30,967 nt of DNA from Pleurotus ostreatus/Saccharomyces cerevisiae fusant (GCA_024196135.1 JAMQCK010000288.1:1-30967); one strand, 5' to 3'. Positions 10,068-19,576 are shown, counted from the stretch's first letter. Numbers and translations are program-made. The notes: generated from the letters alone by a model not told the origin.

Positions 10068-11621
10068 TCAGACATCGTCCTTGTACAATACTTGCCAGCC
10101 CGCCGTATTGAATATCCGCGGGACCTCCTCCCAGAACTTGTCAAAACCCTCGCGTAGCTTCCGCTCCGCCCGCTCCCTGCAGCGCGAGCAAAGGGTGATC
10201 GCAGGAGGACTTGAGGGGTCGTCGATGGTCGGATCACGGTGACCGTCGATGGATGGGTTGCGCGAGCCAATGAGGGAGGGTGTGCGGGAGCGGATGATAG
10301 AGGGGTCGCCGTGGCGGTTGACTGACTGACTGCGGTGACCGTTGACGGACGGGCTGCGGTAGTCGTGAACGAAGGGGCTGTAGCGACCGTTGGTTGACGG
10401 GGAGCGAAGGCCACCCAACATGGTCCTGCCGTCCACGGACGTCGCCCGCGGAGGCCTACCCAGACCTGATATCCTCCATCCTGCCAAGCTCCTTGCGCCT
10501 GAACTTCTTCCTGCGCCAGAAGACCTTCCCCCGCCAGAACTTCTCTCGCCACTCTCGCCACTCGCCAAGCCCAATCTTTCGCCAGTGCCCTGGATCCTCC
10601 CGCCTCCCGATACGGTCCGCCGACTCTTGAAAGATGGCGGGCGGAATGAGAGTCCTCTGAACGACTTGAAGCTGCTGCTGTCCTTCGCGGGTGGCTCGGG
10701 TGGCTCTGCGAAGACGCGACCGTCCGCACGGAAGCGCTCGAGGCCAAGAAGGATGGACCTGAGCTCGCCGTCCCCGCGCAGCTCGCGCTCGACGACCTCG
10801 CGGACGAAGGCACATTGACCTCGTGGCGCCAGACAGCCATAGCGAGGTGCGCTGAACAGTGGCGCGAGGACCTGCCGCTCGAGCAGTCCACGTAACCGAC
10901 TCCGCGCGGCGTAGCATAGCAAGCGGTCCCCAGCGTCGATAGCCGCGCCTCCCGTCGCATCGAATGTACCAACGCACGTTACGAGCAGACGGGCGAGCAG
11001 CGTGAGGCGCGGGAGGTCCGCCGCGAGGCACGCTTGGACGAGCGCAGGCGCCTCCTCGCGGATGTCGAACGCAGCGACGGCGGCGCAGCGCACCACGTCG
11101 TTCTGCGCAAGGATGCGCCCCAGGGCGGGGAAGGGCCGCCACATGCGCCCGCGCGCCCATAGCTGCTCCAGCTCGGCCGGATCGTGCGTGCCGATGAGGC
11201 GCGTCGCGCATACGGCCTCGAGGCGTAGCGCGCAGGCGGCGCGGAGGTGGCGGGCGTTGTACCGAGTGGCGAGGCGCGCGAGGGAGGCGATCTCGGGGAA
11301 GGAGTGGCGTCGGAGGCGGAGGTAGACGACGAGGAGGTCCGGCGGGCGCGCAAGCGCGTCGACGAACTCAAAGAGCGCGGCGGGATCGTCGTCAAGCATC
11401 TTGACGCGTAGGTACGTCTGGCCGTCAAAGGTGATGGTGGGGGGCTGGGTGCGGGCGGGGTGGCGCATGAGCTCGCGCTTGAAGAACTTGCATTGTGACG
11501 GGAGGTCGGCCTTGGGCGCGCGGATGAGGCCGTGGCGCGTCTCGATCACGAAGGAGGGCTCGTTGGAGGTGGAGATTGTCCAGAGCGGGACGTCCGGCGC
11601 GTCGTCGACTCTACCTGGCAT
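10068..11621 (-). CDS. BTB/POZ-like domain protein with octapeptide repeat (517 aa)
   Basis: One uninterrupted frame. The frame extends to a GTG at 11633, but the first ATG is at 11621 (MPGRVDDAP...). Residues about 15-150 resemble the diverged BTB domain of the large basidiomycete family: a short beta segment (FVIETRHGLIRAPKADL), ITFDGQTYLRVKMLDDDPAALFEFVDAL, and a helical LARLATRYNARHLRAACALRL block. The C-terminus has C-x2-C followed by a helix and KFWEEVPRIF, a tail typical of that family (CxxC...FW..LP..F). Between them lies a disordered Gly/Arg/Ser region with RSSGGGRSSGAGRSSGA-type repeats and eight octapeptides. BTB domains normally mediate dimerisation or cullin-3 binding; the partner here is unknown. 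Confidence is moderate because the BTB fold is inferred from pattern, not from a search. Confidence 0.68.
   Translation of the reverse strand: MPGRVDDAPDVPLWTISTSNEPSFVIETRHGLIRAPKADLPSQCKFFKRELMRHPARTQPPTITFDGQTYLRVKMLDDDPAALFEFVDALARPPDLLVVYLRLRRHSFPEIASLARLATRYNARHLRAACALRLEAVCATRLIGTHDPAELEQLWARGRMWRPFPALGRILAQNDVVRCAAVAAFDIREEAPALVQACLAADLPRLTLLARLLVTCVGTFDATGGAAIDAGDRLLCYAARSRLRGLLERQVLAPLFSAPRYGCLAPRGQCAFVREVVERELRGDGELRSILLGLERFRADGRVFAEPPEPPAKDSSSFKSFRGLSFRPPSFKSRRTVSGGGRIQGTGERLGLASGESGERSSGGGRSSGAGRSSGARSLAGWRISGLGRPPRATSVDGRTMLGGLRSPSTNGRYSPFVHDYRSPSVNGHRSQSVNRHGDPSIIRSRTPSLIGSRNPSIDGHRDPTIDDPSSPPAITLCSRCRERAERKLREGFDKFWEEVPRIFNTAGWQVLYKDDV
10218..10406 (-). repeat. 24-bp minisatellite encoding octapeptides
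   Basis: Within the BTB-like gene about eight 24-bp units encode RSPSTNGR, YSPFVHDY, RSPSVNGH, RSQSVNRH, GDPSIIRS, RTPSLIGS, RNPSIDGH and RDPTIDD. The consensus is R-x-P-S-[VI]-x-G-H. The units are in frame and lie between the disordered segment and the C-terminal CxxC tail. Confidence 0.82.
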
Positions 11622-13299
11622 GGCTAGTGGCACTGGTCAGTGGTATGAAAGGAGGGTCGGAGATGGTCTAAGGACAAGGAGGGCAGGTCGGGGGTATGGC
11701 CCGTGTTATATGACGGTCCTTTGTTCTCTAAAAGGCGTTCTCACGATCGGACCTTTTCGAAGCATGAATGTCATAAACATGATAAGAGATAATAGAGGAG
11801 AGCCGAGGGTATGATCCAGACACGAGGAGTGAGGAGAAGACGTACCAGCCTACACCGACCTATACCGACTCGTCTACCCGTGCGCCAAGCCTGCGAGACC
11901 TGCGCGAGGAAAGGTGAGCAATCAAGGCAACGACCATATGGGTCGGTAAACGCACCAATAAAGGGTCTGCGGATAGTCTTGTGAGAAAATGGTGGTAACC
12001 ACATTGCAGAACACGCACCGAGACTTCAGCGCATGGGAGAACGAGTCAACAAAAGAGCAAGTCGTCAAGGGACCGATGCGCGTCACGGTTGCGAAGCCCG
12101 TGGGAAGATGACATCCTTTTGTGGCGTCCTTCCATGTTCTCACAAGCTGGTGACTCACTGTCACCGTTTCGCAGCTGCCCAACACTGCAGTTCTAGCATA
12201 CTGGAGGAAGACGGACAAGCACACTGTCACTTGGAAGAGAGCGCATCATAGTACCGATTTATCGATGTCCTCCTTCCAGAACGCCACCAGGTACTCCCCG
12301 TTGTACCGAAGAGTGCAGCGTAGGCTAACCCGGCGCGCTTGCCCTCTTGACAAGGGACCTCTGACCGTTTCCCACTCAGCCCGATGGCCTCTTCAAGGTG
12401 TGGAAGCCTGAAAGATGATGGTGGCCACTCTCATCTCGAGTCCTGGCCTTATGATCTGCTCGGAGAATGCCTTTCTGCGACCTCACCACGCTCCGTGACA
12501 AAGGCAGCGCTCAGCACAGACTACATAGGCACCTATCAATCCATCATCAATCCCATAGACGCAGACACTCGGCGTACCATAGTAAGCCCCAAGCCATCGC
12601 GGAAGGGCCGAGCCATTGTTCTGTCTGATGGTGAGAGAGGACAGCGCTCATGACCTGCCTCTTCAATGGATGCACGCCCATGGCCATCAAGTACGCACCG
12701 CCGGACGCGGAGAACACCATCTATGACAGATCTCGCGCGGCTTGACGAGTGCATGAGGGCGGGCAAGGCGTAGAGGAAAGATGAAAAGGACAAGCGCCTA
12801 CTTATGGTCAGGCTAGGTCGTCCCGGCCGTGCCGGATTATCATCACCTCGCCACAAGAGGAAAGGCAGAGAAATCGATCATAGTTATGCTTGAGTGCTAC
12901 CTTGTCGCGATTCGTCAATGAAGGTAATCCATAGCGTCCATCAAGGGACATGTCAGCTTACCTGGGCGCAGTGATCCAGCCAAAACAGGCTGAGCCTTCC
13001 TGGGCGAACGCTTCAATGGAGTTTATCCCATGGTAGCTGGATACGTGACTTCAACGTTGCATATTTGCCCTCCCTCCGTAGTGAACGGTGTCCGCTCAGG
13101 ACGGGTCGGAGAGCGCGCGCGGTGATAGGAAGTCATTACGGAGTCATGCATCTGACCAGCAACAAACTAGAGGGAAGTTGTAGTGATTCGTCAGCGCTGG
13201 TATATAGAGGATGGACGATGCTGGCGCACAGCCTCTCTGCTACCGGTCCTGGACCCCGCCCTCCCCCAATTCTCCTGGATCTTCTCAGCACTCACCGAC
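11622..13299. other. 1.7-kb stretch without a recognisable gene
   Basis: Frames here are short and lack protein character; the longest plausible one, 12384-12653 on +, would encode 89 aa with no recognisable motif and a poor start context. Composition is less GC-biased than in the flanking genes. The left end holds the promoter of the BTB-like gene and the right end the promoter of the NAD(P)-binding gene, with a TATA box at 13201. No long repeats, LTRs or RNA genes were noticed. Confidence 0.55.
13201..13208 (+). promoter_or_regulatory. TATA box of the NAD(P)-binding gene
   Basis: TATATAGA lies 99 bp upstream of the ATG at 13300 in otherwise GC-rich sequence, a normal distance for a TATA box plus short 5' UTR. 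Confidence 0.6.
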
Positions 13300-14318
13300 A
13301 TGCATATCATCCTCACTGGCGCGACCGGCACAGTTGGTCTCCCGGTACTACGTCTCCTCCTTGCCGACCCGACAGTGACGCGGGTGACGGCGCTGTCGAG
13401 GAAAGCCTTCGACGCGCCCGAGTGGGAGGAAGACAACTTGAATCTGGAGAAGAGCGAGGGTGAGTACCTCGGCATGCCCGCGAAACAGCAGCAGGCGTCC
13501 CAAAGTCGAGACGCAACATGCTGACTCGCTCGTAGGGACGAGCAAAGACGCCAACGGCAAGGCGAATGGGCACCCAAAGTCGACGTATGACCCATCGAAG
13601 CTGGAGGTCATCGTGCATACGGACTATGCGTCGTACCCCCCTGAGCTCCTCGAGCGGCTACGCGGGGCGCGTGCGGCGATCTGGGCGCAGGGAATCAGTC
13701 AGACGGAGGCGCCGAAGCCGTGAGTGCTCACCATGGTCGACCACATCCGATGGAGGCTGACAAGGTCGTATCCCTCCCAGGGAGTACGAGCGCATCACTA
13801 TCGACTACCCCCTCGCCGCCGCCCGCGCCTTCGCCGGCCTCGCTGGCGAAAATCAGCCGTTCACCTTCGTCTACGTCTCCGGTCAACTGTACGTCCGCCC
13901 ACCCTCTACTTCCTCGCTCTCACTCATTTCCCATCCCAGCGCCATGACCTCCGAGCTCACCCCCGTCTACTTCGCCCGCGTCAAGGGCCGCGCCGAACGC
14001 CTCCTCACCGAACTCGCCGCCACCCAACCCGCCAAGCTGCGCGTCCTCCACGTCCGCCCCGGCATCGTCGAGGTACCGAAGCGGCATAGGCCAGCGGCGC
14101 CGGGCGTGCGGAACGCGGAGATCGTGCTGAGCCCGATCTTCCGTTGGTTTGCGCCGGGGCTGTTGAGTCCAGTGGGCATGGTGGCGGAGGTGTTGACGGA
14201 TCTGGCCGTGAGGGCGGGGGAGGGGGGAAAGAAGGCGCCGGAAAGCGGGACGACTGTGACGAGTCCGCAGATCAAGCGGTGGAAGACGGTGAGGGTGACG
14301 GTGGGGGTGAAGGCATAA
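13300..14318 (+). CDS. NAD(P)-binding Rossmann-fold protein (276 aa, SDR/NmrA-like)
   Basis: Proposed exons are 13300-13459, 13536-13719, 13781-13888 and 13940-14318; all junctions are GT-AG and frame-consistent. The start MHIILTGATGTVGLPVLRLL is a classic dinucleotide-binding beta-alpha-beta unit with TGATGxxG at residues 6-13, followed by VTRVTALSRK. FTFVYVSGQ carries the usual beta strand and Ser region. Then comes VYFARVKGRAERLL, where atypical SDRs have Y-x3-K: here Phe occupies that position with a Tyr directly before it. Length and layout resemble short fungal epimerase-like proteins (FMP52/HTATIP2-type). The substrate is unknown. A short C-terminal region after LHVRPGIVE completes the fold and includes a hydrophobic stretch (FAPGLLSPVGMVAEVL). 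Confidence 0.82.
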
Positions 14319-14469
14319 GGGAGCCTAGCGATCATGTGAAGACGAACCTACCTGTTGTATAGTAGCCGTCATAAATTGAACGGTTTGCGAGCTCGACGTG
14401 ATGGGGGTGCAGGAGATGATTGATTCATAGGGGAAGGAAGTACACGGATGGACACACGCGCCAAGACGG

Positions 14470-15427
14470 CTATGCGACCTTCTTTTTCTTCGACTTTTTG
14501 GGTGCGTCGTCGTCTTCGCCCTTCCGCTTTTGCGCCTTCGCACTAGACTCCTCTACTTCTTTCTCCTTCCTTTCCTTCTTGTGCTTCTTCTCTTTCTTCT
14601 TGTGCGTGCCCTCGTCGACGCTCGTCGGGGCTGGCTCTCCAGCGGGTGGTTCGCCCATGGCAACATCCTCGTCGTCTCCGGTCGCGACCAAAGACCCGTA
14701 AGGCATGAACTTGTGCGTTAGCATCTCCTCCGGGTAAGATTGACGAGGAGGGTTTTGCAGGGGGATAGCAGACTGCGGGGCGGTGGGCTGCAGTTCGCGG
14801 GCGGAGAGTACGAGATGGCGGGCGATGGGCTCGAGTGCTGTCCAGCGCGTCAGTCGTCTGGTGTTCGCATGGCGAAGAATCGACGCACTAAGGTATAGAT
14901 CCCCTTTCCTCTTCCTCCGCGGAAGCAAGCATGAGAGCGCGCGTAGTTCCTCCCCGCCGACAGGCGTCGACGCCGCCTCCTCCGGATCCGCGTTCTCATA
15001 GTCCGTCTCGGCGAGAGACCAGATGTCGTACGTCGTATGTTTGCGCGATAGATATCCCACCTTTCCGGTGCGAGATAATTGGGAATGTGGTGATGCACTC
15101 AACACAGCGCCTTCCAGGTGCTTGGGCTTCACCTGCGCGATGTTAGTAAACAATCCCCCACTTTGCTGGCGATGTACGCACCCCTTCTGGTATCCTAATC
15201 AGCCAGACTTCATTGTCTTGATCGGCGTTGACGGCATCCCAGTCAAACTCGCCGGCACTGACGCTCGCATTGTCGATCGCGACTGCGCCAGCTGGCGGCT
15301 CAAGCGCCCAATTCACGTCACTGCCCTCGTTCTTGGTGTTTCCAGCCTTCCCCTTTCCCTTCGCATTCTTGGGTATGGGCTCCGGGGATGAGGATCGCGA
15401 TGAGCTCGCGGATGAGGAGGAAGACAT
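14470..15427 (-). CDS. RPA34: RNA polymerase I subunit RPA34-like (285 aa)
   Basis: Proposed minus-strand exons are 15427-15182, 15132-14889 and 14837-14470. The N-terminus is Ser-rich, then comes DNEVWLIRIPEGVKPKHLEG, the signature of the Rpa34/CAST family that dimerises with Rpa49 in RNA polymerase I and aids elongation on rDNA. A middle block (LSCLLPRRKRKGDLYLT-LEPIARHLVLSA) matches the family pattern. The C-terminus is a long Lys/Glu-rich tail (KKKEKKHKKERKEKEVEE...KKSKKKKVA), typical of the nucleolar Rpa34 tail. The second intron (14838-14888, 51 nt) is a multiple of three without stop. Splicing it joins LYLT to LEPIARHL, which fits the family better than the retained 17 residues. The gene is divergent from the RING gene at 15653, with 225 bp between starts. 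It converges on the Rossmann gene. Confidence 0.78.
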
Positions 15428-15652
15428 GGTCGGATATCAGTGGTAGGAATTGCGGAGGATTTGGGGGAATTTTGGTCGCGATCGGGAGCGGCCCGGAAAG
15501 CCGAGGTTTTGTGGCGCGCGCCCACCGTCGCGATCACATGATGCTCCGGCACTTCATCAGTCAAAGTTGTCCTTTACCACCACCCGCCTTAAGCACTCGT
15601 TGCGACATCGATATTTTGCACAGTGGCGGTATATCCTACCCATGTGGATAAC
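15428..15652. promoter_or_regulatory. Divergent promoter, RPA34-like / RING gene
   Basis: 225 bp separate the two start codons and must serve both genes. No TATA box or palindromic motif stands out. Confidence 0.5.
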
Positions 15653-16642
15653 ATGAGTACTATAGCCCGCTGCCCCATATGCTTCCAGTGCAAGGACATT
15701 TCCAAGTTCCTCTTCCATCGCTGTGGTACGTCGGACCATACTCATTTCTCTCAAAGAAAAGCGCTTAAATCACATTTCTCCAGGTCATGGAATGTGCTCC
15801 GAATGCTCGAAACAAGACGAGTGCCGGCCAGACTGCGCCCTCTGTCGCGAGCGCAAGCAATACGCGCCACACCCCATATTTGTCAAGTTCGAAGACCCAG
15901 ATGCCTCGTTTTCTGTCGATGTTTCGCAGCTCGCAGACGCAATGGACACACGAGCAGATATTGATACGGCATACTCTCTCGAACATCTCGGACAGCGCCT
16001 GCACGCTGCCACGAGTGGCGCGAATGCTAGCGAGGCCGCCATCGTACGTGCTCCTGTCGACTGCCGCGGATTTACCGTGACATCACAACCTAAGGCTGCC
16101 CTTCGGGAAGCGTCCGAGCGCCTAGAGGCGCGACTGCCTGTCATACAAGACTTGGAAGCCGCACAAGCGAAGGCCAGACAACTGGAAGAGCGCAACCGCG
16201 AGCTCGAAGCTAGGTTAGCAGCTGAGGAGGCGGCGCACGCGCGTACCCGGCGCGAGAACGAAAAACTCTCGCGACGCATCTCAGAACTGCAGGAAAACTC
16301 TCGCCTCAGCGAGCAGAGGGCGACGTGGTACCAATGCGCTTCCGAGGACACCAAGACCGAGCTCGAGCAGACCCGAGACAAGAACGCGCGGTTGCATCGT
16401 CGTGTAGAAAAGCTGGAAGAGGAAGTGCGCAGTCAAGAGAAGGCCATACGGGCGAAGGACAAGGAACTCGCAGCGATGGGCTCAGAGGTGCGCTTGGCGG
16501 TGTCAGACGGCGCTCTTGGACTTACTGATGCTCATGCATGTAGTTGCGCGTCGCGAAGAAAAAGATGCGCGGAATGGCGAGACAGAACAAGAGACAAGGC
16601 AGCTCAAAGTCGACGGAGGACGAGTCGTTAGTCGTTTTGTAA
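15653..16642 (+). CDS. RING-type zinc finger, coiled-coil protein (291 aa)
   Basis: Proposed exons are 15653-15725, 15784-16487 and 16544-16642. The N-terminus is an RING-type finger: CPIC at residues 7-10, then after a spacer HRCGHGMCSEC, and a final CRPDCALC. This suggests an E3 ubiquitin ligase or scaffold. Residues about 125-260 form a long heptad-rich coiled coil (LEERNRELEARLAAEEAAH..., LHRRVEKLEEEV). A basic tail KKKMRGMARQNKRQG follows, then the acidic end EDESLVVL. The finger is split by intron 1 between CG and H. The stop at 16640-16642 overlaps a good GTAAGC donor at 16639, with a TTTCAG acceptor at 16727 preceded by CTGAC. Splicing would replace the last residue and add about 36 residues of unknown character. 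The E3 role is a family inference; no partner is apparent. Confidence 0.8.
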
Positions 16643-16889
16643 GCCGCTTGCGCACCTCTTCACCGTCTGGCTCTCCCTATGCACGTTTTCTGCAATATAC
16701 CTCACTTCCCCGCTGACCATCTTTCAGAGCTACAACATCGCGGAGATCGCTGTCATGTATTTATTGCCTAAGTTATACAGGAAGTCCAAAATCGTCCAGA
16801 AACATGGTGCCCTTTTTGTCGTTACGTTCATAAAGGTTCGTAAACACACAGTAATGTCCGTCAGTCCCTCTCCGCCGCTGCTCAAAGGC

Positions 16890-18604
16890 CTAAACATCCC
16901 ATACAACCGCTTGATGAGTGCACACTAGATGCGACTCGTCGAGGATCAGCTTCGGTACCCACTCCCGGTAGTAGTCGGCCCCCACAAGACGCAGACGATC
17001 GAATGCGATGCGCTCCAGCGGCCATGAGGCGAAAATCCTGCGCTCTGCGTCGGTCTCGTAGGTGCGGATCTGCACAGTCGTCAGTTCGCACGGTGCGAGG
17101 AAAGTTACGAGGTCAGTCTGTGCGCAAAGAAATCCGTCTCGACACTCACACGCGGCTTATCCCTTACACTGTCCAACAGCCTGCGGATTTCCATGGTGAG
17201 GTACTTGGCGAAGAACTCGCGCGTCATGGGATTCCCCTTCTTGTCCTTCGTGTCAAGCTTATGCGGCTTGTCGAGCAGATGCGGGAGCTGAATGGCACCA
17301 AGCATTAGTATCGTTCCACTTCGGATCCTCGGGCGCCCCGAGCACCCTCGCTCTCGACACTCACGTCTATTTCGACTTTTGTTTTCACCCAGCCGCAGCC
17401 CTCGAAGACGTCGTCCTCCCCGCCGTCGATGGGCGCGTTGTCGAGCAGGATGTCCGGGAGGAAGGGCGCCTCGCCGTTCGAGGTGAAGAAGACCTTCATG
17501 CAGGGCTGCGCGCGGAACTTGATTCGGCGCGGGAGGAGTACGTGGTGTGGGTGGGGGAGGACGACGCGGCCGTGAGGTGGTGCGCTGCGAGCGTATGGGC
17601 TGGCGGAGTAAGGGTCGGGGGAGTATGGGTCGGGCGCGTACGGGCTGGCGGTGTAAGGGTTGGGGGAGTATGGGTTGGGGGCGTATGGGCTGGAGGAGTA
17701 TGTGCTCTGGGAGAGCGGGCTGGGGGTGTGCGGGCTGTGGACGTGCGTCCTGGGCTCGGGCCTGGCGTATGGGTGGTACGTCCGTTGTTCTTGCCTGGCG
17801 AGGGCGCGCGGATCGGCGGCGCGCGAGGGGCGCGAGCGGAATCGCTGGGGCGTCACGTGTTGTTTGGGAAGTGTGGCGTAGGGGTCAGCGTCGGCAGGGG
17901 AGGCGACGAGTGGCGCAGGGTACGTGCTGAATCGCGAGTATCCGTTCTGATACAGTGCTGTCGGTCCCCAGGTCGTGGGCTGTTGTGGCGGCTTGTGCAA
18001 GAGGACGGGAGCGGCGGGGCTTATTGGGGGATTGGGATCGGGCGCGTCGTAAGTGATTATCCTCACGTCTTGATCGGATGCTGAAGGGGGAGTTTGAGGG
18101 CCATGCGACGTGGTGGGAGAGACGGCGGGCGAGGTGTTGGCTTCTTCCGGCCCCGGGGGAGTCGCTTGGAAGGCCTCGAAGAGCATTTGATCCAGTGCAG
18201 CGTCGTCAGGTATATTCGCGTCGAGTCCGAAGCCCATGTTTGAAAAGTCTGTCTCCGCCCCCAGCCACTGCGGTTCCTGCACGAACGCGTCCTACTCAAG
18301 TCAGCTACAAGGCCTCTGCCGCCACGCCGGCCACGCACCATGAGACCGAAGTTCGAGCCATCGTCGAGCAGTGTTTGCACCTCCCACGGATAGTCGACGT
18401 TCTGTTTGTGCGCATCGTATACTTGGCGCGTCGATACTCAATCAAAGGCTCTCACAGTGGCAGGCGCTTGTGCGCCTAACGGGTCGGCCACCCACGCCTC
18501 GTGTACCTGGCACGGCGCTTAGCGTGTTGCACGGAGGCAGATCGCATACAAGCGCTTACCGTCGCGTCGAATTGGGTGCTGAAGTATGCCGATTCGAAGG
18601 ACAT
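16890..18604 (-). CDS. Orphan six-exon protein with Pro-Tyr pentapeptide repeat (467 aa)
   Basis: Not recognised. Minus-strand exons assembled by phase are 18604-18560, 18506-18456, 18401-18339, 18291-17365, 17287-17150 and 17069-16890. Every junction is GT-AG and phase 0, giving 467 aa. The start MSFESAYFSTQFDAT and the short exons encode a compact N-terminus (VHEAWVADPLG..., YPWEVQTLLDDGSNFGLM). An acidic segment and a long Pro/Tyr/Ser-rich disordered region follow, with pentapeptides at about residues 255-289. The last ~150 residues are well structured: FFTSNGEAPFLPDILLDNAP, FEGCGWVKTKVEID, FAKYLTMEIRRLLD and DRLRLVGADYYREWVPKLIL. The acidic plus Pro/Tyr-rich layout is reminiscent of transcription regulators, but no DNA-binding domain is visible and no function is assigned. 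Confidence 0.72.
17584..17688 (-). repeat. 15-bp minisatellite encoding PY pentapeptides
   Basis: Seven in-frame 15-bp units encode PYAPN, PYSPN, PYTAS, PYAPD, PYSPD, PYSAS and PYARS. The pattern P-Y-[AST]-[PA]-[NDS] recalls low-complexity Tyr-rich segments that self-associate, but that is only an analogy. Confidence 0.82.
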
Positions 18605-18964
18605 CCGAGGAAAGGTAGGAGAGGCGCGAATGGGAAGGAAGTAGAGAAGTATAGATCACGCAACGTGTATGACGAGGGGCGTGCATGGACTGTATCTATC
18701 AGCGTGATCTACCATCGGCCATCCTGATATGGACATCCTTGTTCTTGTCACAAAGGTTCCGGACCGGGGTTCGATGGCGCATCATGAAAGGCGCGTCAAA
18801 GGGCGGTCGAAAGTCCTTACGCTCCAGAACCTCGACAGCGCATCCACGAAAGTTCAGACGTGAATGCCATCGCATTGAACTGGGTTAGCGATGCAGCTTC
18901 GAAGATAGGCACGTAGTGAACTCCAGGGCAGGGAAATTGACGGAAGGGGACGGGGGAACAAATA
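18605..18964. other. Promoter side of the orphan PY gene
   Basis: 360 bp upstream of the minus-strand start at 18604, running to the end of the small ORF at 18965. No recognisable gene, repeat or TATA box was seen. Confidence 0.5.
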
Positions 18965-19381
18965 TCATGACTGGCCAGAGTTCCTGTCATTCAAAGAGAT
19001 GGATTGTTCATACAGAGCTCCAGGGGATACGAGTACACGATGGCAGAGTCGCTGATTGGTATATGATGATGGAGACTCGGGAGAAGCGTCCCTGAGACTG
19101 AGGCCGAAGACCAAAGTCCTATTGAGGTGTGAGTAGAGATCGTAAGTATAGAGCATATAGCACGCACATGATGCATTTTGGACGTGCTTGCGCTCCTCGA
19201 CTAATGCATCTTTGAGCTTCTGCAGCTGTACGGTCACCGCCGTACTTCCTCCCTCTGCTGCCTGACTGCGCTCGCCAAACGCGGTGATGAACGCGTCAAG
19301 TCTCTTCGCAGCCTTTTCAGCCGACATTGGTGTTGACGAGGAGACCTCGATGCGCGTTGGGGGTACGAGAGGCGCGTCCAT
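18965..19381 (-). CDS. Possible small coiled-coil protein, divergent from ERG9
   Basis: The ATG at 19381-19379 has A at -3 and G at +4. The first ~71 codons have good protein character: MDAPLVPPTRIEVSSST, then an amphipathic helix (AEKAAKRLDAFITAFGERSQ) and a second one (VQLQKLKDALVEERKHVQ). After codon 71 the frame meets a GTGCGT donor (19167), and character is lost. Splicing to the nearby CAATAG acceptor would create an immediate stop, giving 71 aa; reading through gives 138 aa. Small two-helix proteins like this occur in kinetochore or tethering complexes, but no family was recognised. Confidence 0.4.
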   Translation of the reverse strand: MDAPLVPPTRIEVSSSTPMSAEKAAKRLDAFITAFGERSQAAEGGSTAVTVQLQKLKDALVEERKHVQNASCACYMLYTYDLYSHLNRTLVFGLSLRDASPESPSSYTNQRLCHRVLVSPGALYEQSISLNDRNSGQS

Positions 19382-19576
19382 GATCGTGGTGGACGGGGGA
19401 GGAAAAGCGCTCGCGCCCGGGCCGGACGATGCGGGGGACAGGCCCCGATCATGGTCACGTGTGAAAATGTGTCCTGGCGTGGCGTCGTACGACCCGCGTT
19501 CCGCTCCCGCCAGGTCCACGTACGGTCTCCTTATTCCCCTCACTCTCCTTCCTCCCCTCCTATCCAGCACAACACC
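19382..19576. promoter_or_regulatory. Compact divergent promoter of ERG9
   Basis: 195 bp separate the ERG9 ATG from the ATG of the opposite-strand small ORF. The proximal part (about 19530-19570) is a CT-rich stretch, a common start-site feature in filamentous fungi. It contains a CACGTG E-box, listed separately. No TATA box is visible. Confidence 0.5.
19456..19461. promoter_or_regulatory. CACGTG E-box upstream of ERG9
   Basis: GGTCACGTGTGA spans 19453-19464, centred on CACGTG about 118 bp before the ERG9 ATG. Sterol-responsive bHLH factors of the SREBP/Sre1 class bind E-boxes as well as sterol elements, so a role in sterol control is possible. Any CACGTG-binding bHLH factor could use it, and the site may equally serve the divergent ORF. 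Confidence 0.4.

Noticed and set aside
12384..12653. 89-codon ORF in the gene-poor stretch
   Set aside because: No motif, weak start context and no splice-supported extension; mentioned only as a candidate for testing.
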